From Methylobacterium sp. GXS13 (GTDB lineage: Bacteria; Pseudomonadota; Alphaproteobacteria; Rhizobiales; Beijerinckiaceae): a stretch of DNA of 64,000 nt. A program made the position numbers and the translations under genes. The stretch is from contig NZ_LKKO01000027.1 in the NCBI RefSeq assembly GCF_001455965.1, positions 19,476 through 83,475 on the forward strand, in the 5' to 3' direction. Numbering within the stretch: position 1 is the stretch's first letter; the number at the start of each line of letters is the position of its first letter. Shown here one piece after another: positions 8,377-17,394 of this stretch. The notes under the pieces are model-generated. The model worked only from the letters and a program-made list of their open reading frames with translations, made no database searches and was not told the DNA's origin.

Positions 8377-8721
8377 TCAGCGGCGGGCGTGCATGAGGAG
8401 GGCGAGGCCGTAGCCGACGGCGCCGGCGATCAGCAGCGCGACGAGCGGGCTCTCCTCGACCTGCTGGGCCACGGCGCGGGTGCCCCGGCGGGCGTAGTCG
8501 CCGGCATGCTGGTAGGCGTCCTCGGCGTAGTGGCCGGCCTCGTTGGCGACGGTGCGGGCCGTGTCCTTGGCCTGGCCGTAGAGGTTCTCAGCCGAGCCCT
8601 GTGCCTCGCGGAAGCGCCCCTCGACCGAGTCGCCCTTCGAGCCGGTGAGGTCGCCCACGGCGCCCTGGGCCTTGCCGACGAATTCCTTGGCGGCGCCGGT
8701 CACGCGATCGGTATCAACCAT
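8377..8721 (-). CDS. CsbD family stress protein with C-terminal membrane segment
   Basis: Start at ATG 8721 is chosen because the product then begins MVDTDRVTGAAKEFVGKAQG, the usual CsbD-like opening (KEFxGKxQGxxGDLTGS); the upstream open frame looks non-coding. The 114-residue protein has a CsbD-like helical N-terminus (residues 8-35), a helical middle (AKDTARTVANEAGHYAEDAY) and a hydrophobic C-terminus (PLVALLIAGAVGYGLALL), like ElaB/YqjD-type inner membrane proteins. These families are linked to general stress; direct function is unknown. Confidence 0.8.
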   Translation of the reverse strand: MVDTDRVTGAAKEFVGKAQGAVGDLTGSKGDSVEGRFREAQGSAENLYGQAKDTARTVANEAGHYAEDAYQHAGDYARRGTRAVAQQVEESPLVALLIAGAVGYGLALLMHARR

Positions 8722-9032
8722 GATGTCTCTCCTGTTTGTGCGTTGAGGTCTGGGGTGTCTGGTGTGCGCCGCTCGACCCGGATGGCGCGTGGCGCGGCCT
8801 TCCGGGTTTCGCGTCGGACTTCTACGAAGCGTGTGGAGCCCGGCCCGTCGCGGCGATGCCGCGCCTCCGGGCCGATGGCTCCGATCAGTGAACCCGAGAT
8901 CGGACCGGGAGTTGCCGGCATGTTCGTCTCGACTTCGAAATTGGCGTGTCCCGCGCGGTGGATTCAACGAAGACCGCAGGTGGGGCCTGATTTGCTCAGA
9001 TCAATAGTGAATTCATACCGGTATTCTCCGAC

Positions 9033-10493
9033 TTATGTACTGGCCTCCCTGGTGGTGAAGCCGTTGTCCCGGCCCCACACGATCACCTCGGTGCGCTTGT
9101 GGACGCCGAGCTTGCGGTAGAGCGAGGCGGCGTGGTTGCGCACGGTGTTGCGCGACAGGTTCAGCCGCTTGGCGATGGCCTCGTCCGAGAGGCCGGCGCA
9201 GACCAGCCCGAGGATCTGGCGCTCCCGGACCGTGAGGCTCTGGACGCCCTCGTCGGCGCTGTCGCGGCCGGGATGCCGGAGGCCGGCGAGCTTCTCGATC
9301 AGGCCGCGGCTGAACCACGAGGTATCGGCCATCACGGTCTCGATCGCGGTGAACAGCTCGCGCTCGGACCGCTTGCGCTCGGTGATGTCCTGCAGCACCG
9401 CGAGCACGTAGTCGTCCTCGCCGATCACCACCCGCTCGGCCGACACGAGGCAGTCGATCTCGGTCCCGTCCTCGTGGCGCATGCAGGTCTCGAGGCCGAG
9501 CACGTAGCCCGTGCGCCGGACCGTCGCCTCGAACTTGGCGCGGGCGGAATTCGACACCCACAGACCCATCTCCTCGGCGGAGCGTCCGACGGTCTTGTCC
9601 TGGCCGTAGCCGAAGATCCGCGGGAAGGCCTCGTTGATGGCCGTGACGGCGAAGCCGTCGGCCCGGGCGAGCAGCGTCGGCACCGGCGTCATCCGGAACG
9701 CGGTGGCAAAGCGCGCCTCGCTCTGGCGCAGGGAGGTCTCGGCCTTCTTTCGCAGCTCCAGATCCGCGAAGGTGAAGAGCATGCACGGCTCATCGCCCAT
9801 CTCGATCGGCTGTCCGGCCACGATGACGAAGCGGGTGCCGCCATCCGGCAGGTGCAGGCAGGCCTCCATCTGGGGGATGGTCGCGCCCGCATTGAGCCGC
9901 GTTACGGCCAGCTCGCGCTGCTTGGCATCGGCCAGCACGTCGACCTCGTAGACGCTGCGCCCGATCACCGCGTCGCGGGTGTGGCCGGTCATCTCCAGGA
10001 AGCCGGCATTGACCCGGACGTGGCGCAGGTCGGACAGCCGGGTGATCACGGCCGGCGCCGGGTTGGCGTTGAAGGTCTTCTCGAACCGCTCCTCGGCCTC
10101 GAATTGCGGCGTGACGTTCTGGAGGATCAGCGCCAGGCAGCTCGGCTGCCCCGCGTGGTCGGTGGCGACCAGGCTGCGCAGGGAATGGACGAAGGCGACG
10201 TCCGGCTGATCGGTGCGCACCACCTCGACGATGACGTCGTGGAACGTCTCGCCCCGGACCACCCGCTCGATCGGGTAATGCTCGGGCGGCCGGTTGTTGC
10301 GGTAGCGGACCGAGAACCGGCCCCGGTAGGCGTCGACGGTCTCGCCCAGTTCCTCCAGGCTGCCGGCCCCATGCATGGCCAGGGCGGCGTCGTTGGCCCA
10401 GGTGATCGTCTGGTCCGGCTCGACCAGGATCACGCCCTCGGTCAGGCCGGCGATGATCTGCCTCAGCTCATGTCTGTCGACGCCCGCGGTCAC
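9033..10493 (-). CDS. Multi-PAS LuxR-type transcriptional regulator
   Basis: A long open frame continues upstream to a TTG at 10580, but the GTG at 10493 (VTAGVDRHELRQ) is preferred because the upstream residues are low-complexity. The roughly 486-residue product has three PAS segments: residues 10-130 (GLTEGVILVEPDQTITWAND), about 140-260 (NPAPAVITRLSDLRHVRVNA) and about 265-385 (ADGFAVTAINEAFPRIFGYG, ending in VLQDITERKRSERE). A C-terminal LuxR helix-turn-helix follows (SLTVRERQILGLVCAGLSDE then KRLNLSRNTVRNHAASLYRK). It is probably a DNA-binding regulator sensing redox, light or ligand through PAS domains; no kinase domain is present. Confidence 0.88.
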   Translation of the reverse strand: MTAGVDRHELRQIIAGLTEGVILVEPDQTITWANDAALAMHGAGSLEELGETVDAYRGRFSVRYRNNRPPEHYPIERVVRGETFHDVIVEVVRTDQPDVAFVHSLRSLVATDHAGQPSCLALILQNVTPQFEAEERFEKTFNANPAPAVITRLSDLRHVRVNAGFLEMTGHTRDAVIGRSVYEVDVLADAKQRELAVTRLNAGATIPQMEACLHLPDGGTRFVIVAGQPIEMGDEPCMLFTFADLELRKKAETSLRQSEARFATAFRMTPVPTLLARADGFAVTAINEAFPRIFGYGQDKTVGRSAEEMGLWVSNSARAKFEATVRRTGYVLGLETCMRHEDGTEIDCLVSAERVVIGEDDYVLAVLQDITERKRSERELFTAIETVMADTSWFSRGLIEKLAGLRHPGRDSADEGVQSLTVRERQILGLVCAGLSDEAIAKRLNLSRNTVRNHAASLYRKLGVHKRTEVIVWGRDNGFTTREAST

Positions 10494-10990
10494 GGTGGTT
10501 CGTCTGCCTCGCCTGATGCGATCCGGACTGGATCGGCGGCGGGTAACAGGCGGCGGACCCGGTTGTTCCGTTGTGCGCAACCAATGTGCTGGTATATTTT
10601 ACTTAGGATCGTAATCGGCCGTCGTGGTGCAACGGAAGTGCGGGCAGCCGAGGTTTTGAACCTTTCGATGCGGGTTTTCGCGCGGGTCGTCGCCCGGCTC
10701 CAAAACCCGCCGCCATCCAACGAGAAGCTCCTGGCTGCGCTCACGGCCCTGTCCGATCCCCCGAAGCGCCACTGGCTTGGCGCGACGCTGCCCTCGCCGA
10801 AGTGGTCAAGAGGGGGGTCGTTCCCGGTATCGGGCGAGGGCTATGAAACGACCGCGTGGAGCGCGTTTCCCGAACGCGACGGATCTCCCGTGGTGTGAGC
10901 CCCATCAGCTTTGGATTGTGCGGCTGCTTGCGACCCAACACAGTCGTACAAGCAGCTACGAGGGCCGCACGAAAGCGGACATAGGCTGGG
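10494..10990. other. Intergenic stretch with no supported gene
   Basis: About 500 bases with no convincing gene. Around 10618-10700 there is a tRNA-like patch (TGGTGCAACGG, a 7-base loop TTTTGAA flanked by a short stem, and a CTCCA end) that does not fold properly, so it is not called. The right part leads into a decayed DJ-1/PfpI fragment. Confidence 0.5.
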
Positions 10991-11227
10991 GTGAAACTCG
11001 ACGACGCAAATGACCCGTTGCGAACTTTCCGCCGCCCAGCCTCGCTCAAGTTCATCGAGACCACGCTCCAGGTCGGCAAACCCGTTACCCTTATCTGCCA
11101 CGCCCTTAGCGTGTTGCCTCACAATCAGGGGCCCGATGGCAAGCCGCTGGTCGAGGGCAAGGCCGTCACCGGCTTCGGTCGCCTGCCCCGCGGCGTCCGC
11201 CTCCCGACGCAAGCTGCGAGGGCCTAG
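10991..11227 (+). pseudogene. DJ-1/PfpI family fragment
   Basis: The frame encodes LKFIETTLQVGKPVTLICHA and, after a short gap, GPDGKPLVEGKAVTGF. This pattern (AGKPVxxICHxxxxL followed by DGKPLVxGKxVTGF) is the nucleophile-Cys region of DJ-1/PfpI type 1 glutamine-amidotransferase-like proteins. Only about the central third of the family is present; both the N-terminal Rossmann part and the residues after VTGF are lost or out of frame. It is therefore called a remnant. It lies against the TetR-amidase accessory pair. Confidence 0.55.
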
Positions 11228-11260
11228 GGAATGGCCAGCCGGCGCCCGTAACGGCGGGCC

Positions 11261-11824
11261 CTAGGCTGGTAGAAGCCCCGAGGCCTGGTAGCTCTCGATC
11301 AGGCTGTCGAATTGCGCGACGTCCGAGCGGCTCCGCGCGTAGAGTTGGGCGCCGGACACCGCGGCGAAGATCGCCCGCGCCCGCGCCTCGCTCTCCTTAG
11401 GCTTCACCGCCCCGGCCATGACCAGCACCTTTGCGAGCCACGCGACGTTGACGTCGGCGAAGCCCCGCGCTTCCCGCTGCACCGTCTCCGGCAGGTTGGC
11501 GTACTCGGCCGACATGAAGCTGCATAGGCAAAGCCTGTTCCCGTCCTCCAGCGAGCGCCGGAAGGTGCTCGGGTAGAGCCGTAGGCATTCCAGTGGGTCG
11601 CCGGTCTTCTCCAGCATGGCGTCGAGCTCGACCGCGATGTCCTCCCAGTAGCGCCGTGCTACGGCCGCGCCGAGGTCCGCCTTGCTGGCGAAGTGGTGGT
11701 AGATACTCGCGGCCTTGATGCCGACCTCGGCGGCGAGGTCGCGGTAGCTTAAGCCGCCGTAGCCGTGCGCCTGCGCGGTCTTCCGCGCGGCGGCCAGGAT
11801 CGTTTCCTTCGCGTTCGTGCTCAC
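11261..11824 (-). CDS. TetR family transcriptional regulator
   Basis: The 187-residue product has a TetR helix-turn-helix at the N-terminus (ETILAAARKTAQAHGYGGLS then VGIKAASIYHHFASKADLG) and an all-helical ligand-binding C-terminus. TetR regulators are mostly repressors released by a small ligand. The GTG start at 11824 is about 125 bases from the divergent amidase start at 11950, and two similar operator-like sites occur between them, so it probably represses the amidase and itself. Confidence 0.9.
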   Translation of the reverse strand: MSTNAKETILAAARKTAQAHGYGGLSYRDLAAEVGIKAASIYHHFASKADLGAAVARRYWEDIAVELDAMLEKTGDPLECLRLYPSTFRRSLEDGNRLCLCSFMSAEYANLPETVQREARGFADVNVAWLAKVLVMAGAVKPKESEARARAIFAAVSGAQLYARSRSDVAQFDSLIESYQASGLLPA

Positions 11825-11849
11825 CCTGACTCCGCGTTCAAACTCAAAA

Positions 11850-11864
11850 CCTACCGATCGTTAG
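11850..11864. promoter_or_regulatory. Operator-like site 1 (TetR side)
   Basis: The sequence CCTACCGATCGTTAG is an imperfect palindrome. Its reverse complement, CTAACGATCGGTAGG, matches CTAACGACAGGTAGG at 11910-11924 in 13 of 15 positions. It sits 25 bases upstream of the TetR start. Binding by the neighbouring TetR protein is inference from the repeat and location. Confidence 0.55.
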
Positions 11865-11909
11865 TTAGGGATTGACGAACCAAAAATCCAGACCTAACTC
11901 CAGCCCTGC

Positions 11910-11924
11910 CTAACGACAGGTAGG
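11910..11924. promoter_or_regulatory. Operator-like site 2 (amidase side)
   Basis: CTAACGACAGGTAGG lies 25 bases upstream of the amidase start and is the inverted counterpart of the site at 11850-11864. One operator before each divergent gene is a common TetR arrangement. Confidence 0.55.
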
Positions 11925-11949
11925 CAAACCATAGGGCAGGGACACGGAT

Positions 11950-13356
11950 ATGACTCAGGACATCATCTTCTCCGACGCGACCGGGCTCGCCGAGCTAATC
12001 CGGACCAAGCAGCTCTCGGTCGTCGAGGTCGTCCAAGCGCACCTCGACCGCATCGAGGCCATCGACCCCAAGGTCAACGCCATCGTCACCGTCGCGGAAG
12101 GCGCGCTCGCCGCCGCCCGGGCCGCCGAGGCCGCGGTCATGGCCGGCAAGGCGCTCGGGCCGCTCCACGGGGTGCCGTTCACCGTGAAGGACTCCATCGA
12201 CACTGCAGGCGTAATGACCCAGCGGGGCTCGCCGATCTTCAAGGGCCGGGTACCGGACGCCGACGCCACCAGCGTCGCCCGGATGAAGAAAGCCGGCGGC
12301 ATCCTACTCGCCAAGACCAACCTGCCCGAGTTCTCCTACTGGATTGAGAGCGACAACCTGCTCTCCGGCCGCTCCAACAACCCCTGGGACCTCGACCGCA
12401 CGCCCGGCGGCTCCAGCGGCGGCGAGTCGGCGGCCATCGCGGCGGGCATGTCGCCGTTGGGCCTGGGCACCGACCTGGCTATCTCGGTCCGCGGCCCGGC
12501 TGCTCAGACCGGTATCGTCTCGCTGAAAGCCACCCACGGGCGCGTGCCGATGACCGGCATCTGGCCGCGCGCACCGCGCCGCTTCTGGCACGTCGGCCCG
12601 ATGGCCCGCTCAATCCGCGATCTCGCGCTCGCCTTCTCGCAACTCGCCGGCCCCGACGGGCAGGACGCGTTCGCGAGCAGCACCGTCCCGTTCGACGCCG
12701 GTCTCGGCGCCGCGTCCGACCGGAAGCTGCGGGTCGGCTGGATGGTCGGTCCGGGCTTCGGCCCCATCGACACGCAGGTCGCGGCGACCGTAAAGGCGGC
12801 GGCCGAGGCCCTCAGGGGTGAGGGGCACCACGTCGAGGAGGTGCGTATCCCGGCTCTTGAGCGCGATTTTGCTCTCGACGTCTTTAACAAGCTCCACGTC
12901 ATGGAGATGAAACCCGCCTTCCGCGAGGCGACCGCCGGGCACAAGAACCAGATGTACAAGATGGCCAAGACCATGCTGTCGCTGCCCGACACCTCGATGA
13001 AGGACTACGTCGCGGCAGAGCAGGCGGCAGAGCGGCTCCGAGACGGCTACGCGGCCTACTTCCGGGACTTCGACGTGCTCATGACCCCGGTGCTGCCCAT
13101 TCCCGCGCACAAACACGGCATCCAGGAACTCGTCGTTAACGGCGAGACAGTTGACCTGACCTACCTGCAGGGCGCGACCGTGCCCCTGAATGTGACGGGT
13201 TTGCCAGGACTGTCGATGCGGTTCGGGACGAGCCGCGAGGGCCTGCCGATCAACGTGCAGTTGGTGGGAAGCTGGCAGGCGGAGACGACTCTCCTGCACG
13301 CTGCCTCGGTGCTGGAGGCCGTGAGCCCGGTCCGCGGGCTACATCCGAGCCTCTGA
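11950..13356 (+). CDS. Amidase (amidase signature family)
   Basis: A 468-residue amidase-signature hydrolase, a cytosolic family that hydrolyses amides through a Ser-cisSer-Lys triad. The Lys is in HGVPFTVKDSIDTAGV, the cis-Ser region in TPGGSSGGESAAIAAG, and the nucleophile Ser in GTDLAISVRGPA. That last motif is normally GSDxGGSIRxPA; here the two Gly before the Ser are Ala-Ile, an unusual variant. Length is normal. It is divergent from a TetR regulator and is probably controlled by it. Substrate unknown. Confidence 0.9.
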   Translation: MTQDIIFSDATGLAELIRTKQLSVVEVVQAHLDRIEAIDPKVNAIVTVAEGALAAARAAEAAVMAGKALGPLHGVPFTVKDSIDTAGVMTQRGSPIFKGRVPDADATSVARMKKAGGILLAKTNLPEFSYWIESDNLLSGRSNNPWDLDRTPGGSSGGESAAIAAGMSPLGLGTDLAISVRGPAAQTGIVSLKATHGRVPMTGIWPRAPRRFWHVGPMARSIRDLALAFSQLAGPDGQDAFASSTVPFDAGLGAASDRKLRVGWMVGPGFGPIDTQVAATVKAAAEALRGEGHHVEEVRIPALERDFALDVFNKLHVMEMKPAFREATAGHKNQMYKMAKTMLSLPDTSMKDYVAAEQAAERLRDGYAAYFRDFDVLMTPVLPIPAHKHGIQELVVNGETVDLTYLQGATVPLNVTGLPGLSMRFGTSREGLPINVQLVGSWQAETTLLHAASVLEAVSPVRGLHPSL

Positions 13357-13705
13357 CGGGTGCGATCGAGGCCGGAGATCTGTCCGGCCCCGGACCCCTG
13401 AGATGGTAAGGTCGTACGGCGGCTGTCTATGGCGTGACGGGCGGCATCGACCCACGGACGTTGTGGCCGCGTGACCGACCATTCCATCTCAACGGCAGCA
13501 GTCGGGCTTCAAGCGGCCCTTCAAGTGGGTTCGCCCGAAGGTCGTCTGATGGCGCAAAGCTGTCGGCCGTTCGCTCGGGTTGATCGTCGGCTTTTCAGGT
13601 TTCGCCGCCCTAAAGCAGACTGGCAAGAAACCACCCACCGCGGACATTGTGACAGCTGCTCCGGTTGCGTTCAGACCTCGGTCTGCTTCGCCGCACCCGA
13701 ACACG
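13357..13705. other. Intergenic region, repeat-like, no supported gene
   Basis: About 350 bases between the amidase and the terminator of rpsI. Short open frames exist on both strands but have no ribosome binding site or recognisable motif. The minus-strand text beginning MSAVGG resembles an often over-called spurious frame type found in alphaproteobacterial intergenic repeats, so none is annotated. Confidence 0.4.
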
Positions 13706-13734
13706 AAAAAGGGCGGCTCCCGCAGGAACCGCCC
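13706..13734 (-). terminator. Rho-independent terminator of rplM-rpsI
   Basis: On the minus strand GGGCGGTTCC, a four-base loop, GGAGCCGCCC and then TTTTT. The stem has ten pairs (one G-T) and a T-run, ending 29 bases after the rpsI stop. Confidence 0.85.
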
Positions 13735-13762
13735 TTTCGCAAATCGTCGATAAAACCGGGGA

Positions 13763-14248
13763 TCAGCGCTTCGAGAACTGGAAGCTGCGGCGGGCCTTCT
13801 TGCGGCCGTACTTCTTGCGCTCGACCACGCGGGCGTCGCGGGTGAGGAAGCCTTCGCGCTTCAGCGGCGCGCGCAGCTCCGGCTCGTAGTAGGTCAGCGC
13901 CTTCGAGAGACCGTGGCGCACGGCGCCGGCCTGACCCGAGAGACCGCCGCCGGCGACCGTGACGTTGATGTCGTACTGGTCGACGCGGCCAGCGATCTCC
14001 AGCGGCTGGCGCAGGATCATGCGCAGCACCGGACGGGCGAAGTAGACCTCGACCGGGCGCTTGTTGATCGTGACCGTGCCGTTGCCGGGCTTGATCCAGA
14101 CGCGGGCGACCGCGTCCTTGCGCTTGCCGGTGGCGTAGGCGCGGCCCTGCGCATCCAGCTTCTGGATGTGGACCGGGGCCTCGTTGGCGGGGTCGACCGC
14201 GCCGGTATTCGCCCGGTTGAGGTCGGCGAGGGACTGGAGGGTCGCCAT
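13763..14248 (-). CDS. rpsI: 30S ribosomal protein S9
   Basis: Component of the small ribosomal subunit whose C-terminal tail reaches the P-site tRNA. The product shows [58 protein letters not shown] and the basic C-terminal [17 protein letters not shown], all S9 hallmarks. About 30 residues precede the conserved core, a common alphaproteobacterial extension. ATG at 14248 is preferred; the rplM stop TGA is three bases upstream, so they form a tight operon. Confidence 0.97.
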   Translation of the reverse strand: MATLQSLADLNRANTGAVDPANEAPVHIQKLDAQGRAYATGKRKDAVARVWIKPGNGTVTINKRPVEVYFARPVLRMILRQPLEIAGRVDQYDINVTVAGGGLSGQAGAVRHGLSKALTYYEPELRAPLKREGFLTRDARVVERKKYGRKKARRSFQFSKR

Positions 14249-14250
14249 GA

Positions 14251-14712
14251 TCAAGCGCTCACGTTCTTGCGGTTGAGGGCGCCGACGTCGAGCGCCTGCG
14301 GCTGCTGGGCGACGTGCGGGTGCTCGGCGCCCTTGTAGACGCGGAGGTTGCCGAGGATCTGCCGGAAGAGCGGGCCGCGGGGCAGCATGCGCTCGACGGC
14401 CTTCTCGACGACGCGCTCGGGGAAGCGCCCTTCGAGAATGAACTTGGCCGTGCGCTCCTTGATCCCGCCCGGGTAGCCGGTGTGGTAGTAGTAGCGCTTC
14501 TGGACGTACTTGCGGCCGGTGAACTTCACCTTGTCCGCGTTGACGACGATCACGTGGTCACCGCAATCGACGTGGGGCGTGTAGGCGGCCTTGTGCTTGC
14601 CGCGCAGGCGCATGGCGACGATCGAGGCGAGGCGGCCGACGACGAGGCCCTCCGCGTCGATCACGATCCACTTCTTGTCGACCTCGGCGGGCTTTAGCGA
14701 GGTGGTCTTCAT
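14251..14712 (-). CDS. rplM: 50S ribosomal protein L13
   Basis: Early-assembling large-subunit protein. Visible signatures are [68 protein letters not shown] and [20 protein letters not shown]. The ATG at 14712 gives 153 residues, the usual length; the frame extends further upstream but without homology. rpsI follows directly, the universal L13-S9 order. Confidence 0.97.
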   Translation of the reverse strand: MKTTSLKPAEVDKKWIVIDAEGLVVGRLASIVAMRLRGKHKAAYTPHVDCGDHVIVVNADKVKFTGRKYVQKRYYYHTGYPGGIKERTAKFILEGRFPERVVEKAVERMLPRGPLFRQILGNLRVYKGAEHPHVAQQPQALDVGALNRKNVSA

Positions 14713-14906
14713 GGTGAGATCCCAGGGTTCCGACGCGCCGGAACCCCGACGGATCGGGACGCGGACAGCCTCGGGGTGCCGAAAAACGAGCCGCCGCGTG
14801 GGGAGCACGCGGCGGCGACGGCCGGTGGATAGCCGGGGATACCCGGCCCGTCAACCGATAAAATCGAAATCCCGAAAACGTCATGTTCTGGAATGACTTC
14901 GCGTTA

Positions 14907-14924
14907 GCGGTATCATGATACCGC
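14907..14924. repeat. Perfect 18-base palindrome downstream of CoA-binding gene
   Basis: GCGGTATCATGATACCGC, a perfect palindrome 5 bases after the CoA-binding protein's stop on the minus strand. It lacks a T-run, so it may be a transcript-end hairpin or a protein site. Confidence 0.5.
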
Positions 14925-14929
14925 GCCGC

Positions 14930-15571
14930 TCACCCCGGGCGCTTGCCCCGCTCGGCGATGGTGAGCCGCTGGACGCCCCGGCCGGCCAGAACCGGCTTGC
15001 GCGAGGTCAGGATGCGCGAGTTCACCCCGGTCCAGCCGATCTCGCCCGAGAGCCGGCCGTACTCGATCTTCGGGCAGCGGTTCATGATCACCGTGAGCCC
15101 GCGCGCCTCGGCCCGGGCGGCCGCCGCGTCGTCGCGCACGCCGAGCTGCATCCAGATCACCTTCGGCAGCGGGTCGAGGGCGAGCGCCTCGTCCACCAGG
15201 GGGCCGGCGGCGGCGGAATTGCGGAAGATCTCGACCATGTCGATCGGCTCCGGGATCTCCGCGAGGGTGGCCACCACCCGCCGCCCGAGCAGATCCTGCC
15301 CGGCGAGGCCCGGATTGACCGGAACCACCGCATAGCCCCGGTCGAGCAGGTATTTGAGCACGATCCAGCTCGGGCGGGCCGGGTTCGCGGAGGCGCCGAC
15401 CAGGGCGATCGTGCGCGTGTCGTTCAGGATTTTTCGGATCTGCGCCTCGGGATAGCGCGCGTGCCGGGCGGCGAAGTCGGGATCCGGCGCGTCCGGGGGC
15501 AGCGTCCCTCGGCTGTCATTGGTCTGGTGCATGCCCGCCGCTCCCGCCGTACCATACGGTTTCCCGCTCAC
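14930..15571 (-). CDS. CoA-binding domain protein
   Basis: A roughly 200-residue cytosolic protein of the CoA_binding_2 (YccU-like) family. The Rossmann-type nucleotide/CoA pocket is visible in RTIALVGASANPARPSWIVL, YAVVPVNPGLAGQDLLGR, and the C-terminal IMNRCPKIEYGRL. The most conserved part begins near residue 40, and the true start may be the ATG at 15532 (MHQTND) rather than the far end at 15571. Biological role of the family is unclear. Confidence 0.85.
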   Translation of the reverse strand: MSGKPYGTAGAAGMHQTNDSRGTLPPDAPDPDFAARHARYPEAQIRKILNDTRTIALVGASANPARPSWIVLKYLLDRGYAVVPVNPGLAGQDLLGRRVVATLAEIPEPIDMVEIFRNSAAAGPLVDEALALDPLPKVIWMQLGVRDDAAAARAEARGLTVIMNRCPKIEYGRLSGEIGWTGVNSRILTSRKPVLAGRGVQRLTIAERGKRPG

Positions 15572-15594
15572 GTGCTCGGCCTTTCGACCCGCGC

Positions 15595-15687
15595 CGTCAT
15601 CGCGAGCGTAGCGAAGCGACCCAGGGACACGCTACGGTCAGGGATCGCCGCGCGGCCCTAGGTTGCTTCGCTGCGCTCGCAATGACG
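15595..15687. repeat. REP-type inverted repeat
   Basis: A long imperfect palindrome: CGTCATCGCGAGCGTAGCGA at one end and the matching TCGCTGCGCTCGCAATGACG at the other, with AAGCGACCCAGGG and CCCTAGGTTGCT as inner arms. This form is a common repetitive palindrome in rhizobial and methylobacterial intergenic DNA. It lies between the CoA-binding gene and the UDP-sugar dehydrogenase gene. Confidence 0.75.
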
Positions 15688-15758
15688 GTGAGAGTGCAGC
15701 GCGCTATCAACGGGACGCCGCATCATCGCAGGGCCATGGTTCGCGCGGAAGGGGGTTG

Positions 15759-17063
<1,305 letters not shown>

Positions 17064-17394
17064 CGGTGATGCCGTGCGGGGCGCATGCCGCCTGGATTGG
17101 GTCATACCCGCTCGCGGCGGGTTTCGGTATGCGGGAGCGAGGGGGCCACATCGCCTGACATTCTCGTGTCCGTCCTTCCCCCGCAGGGGCTACGACGTTC
17201 AGATAGCGGTTTGTGTTGGACGCGACGCGCTCTCCTCCCCCTTGCGGGGAGGAGTTGGAGGTGGGGGTGGCGCAGAAGGAACGGTTGCGCCCTATCCTGC
17301 ACCACCCCCACCCCTACCCCTCGCCGCAAGGGGGAGGGGAAAACGTGTTGCGTTTCAGAACCCTGCTTCGAAACAACCCTGTTGTGTGAATCCG
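17064..17394. other. Intergenic region dominated by a repeat
   Basis: About 330 bases with no gene. Most of it is the palindromic element at 17232-17340. The remainder shows no recognisable site. Confidence 0.5.
17232..17340. repeat. C/G-rich inverted repeat element
   Basis: CTCCTCCCC, a five-base loop, GGGGAGGAG forms a small palindrome at 17232-17254, and GGAGGTGGGGGTGG is repeated inverted at the far end as CCACCCCCACCCC. A 15-base core, GCCCTATCCTGCACC (17289-17303), is the reverse complement of GGTGCAGGATAGGGC inside the repeat at 22.8-23.0 kb, so both belong to one repeat family. Confidence 0.7.

Noticed and set aside
10617..10700. A tRNA-like patch with TGGTGCAACGG, an anticodon-like loop TTTTGAA and a CTCCA end
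   Set aside because: The acceptor arms do not pair past four bases, the T-arm is not complementary, and about seven extra bases lie between the D-arm and anticodon stem. At best a decayed tRNA.
13471..13845. Short plus-strand open frame crossing the rpsI terminator
   Set aside because: It runs through the terminator hairpin and antisense to rpsI without a ribosome binding site or motif.
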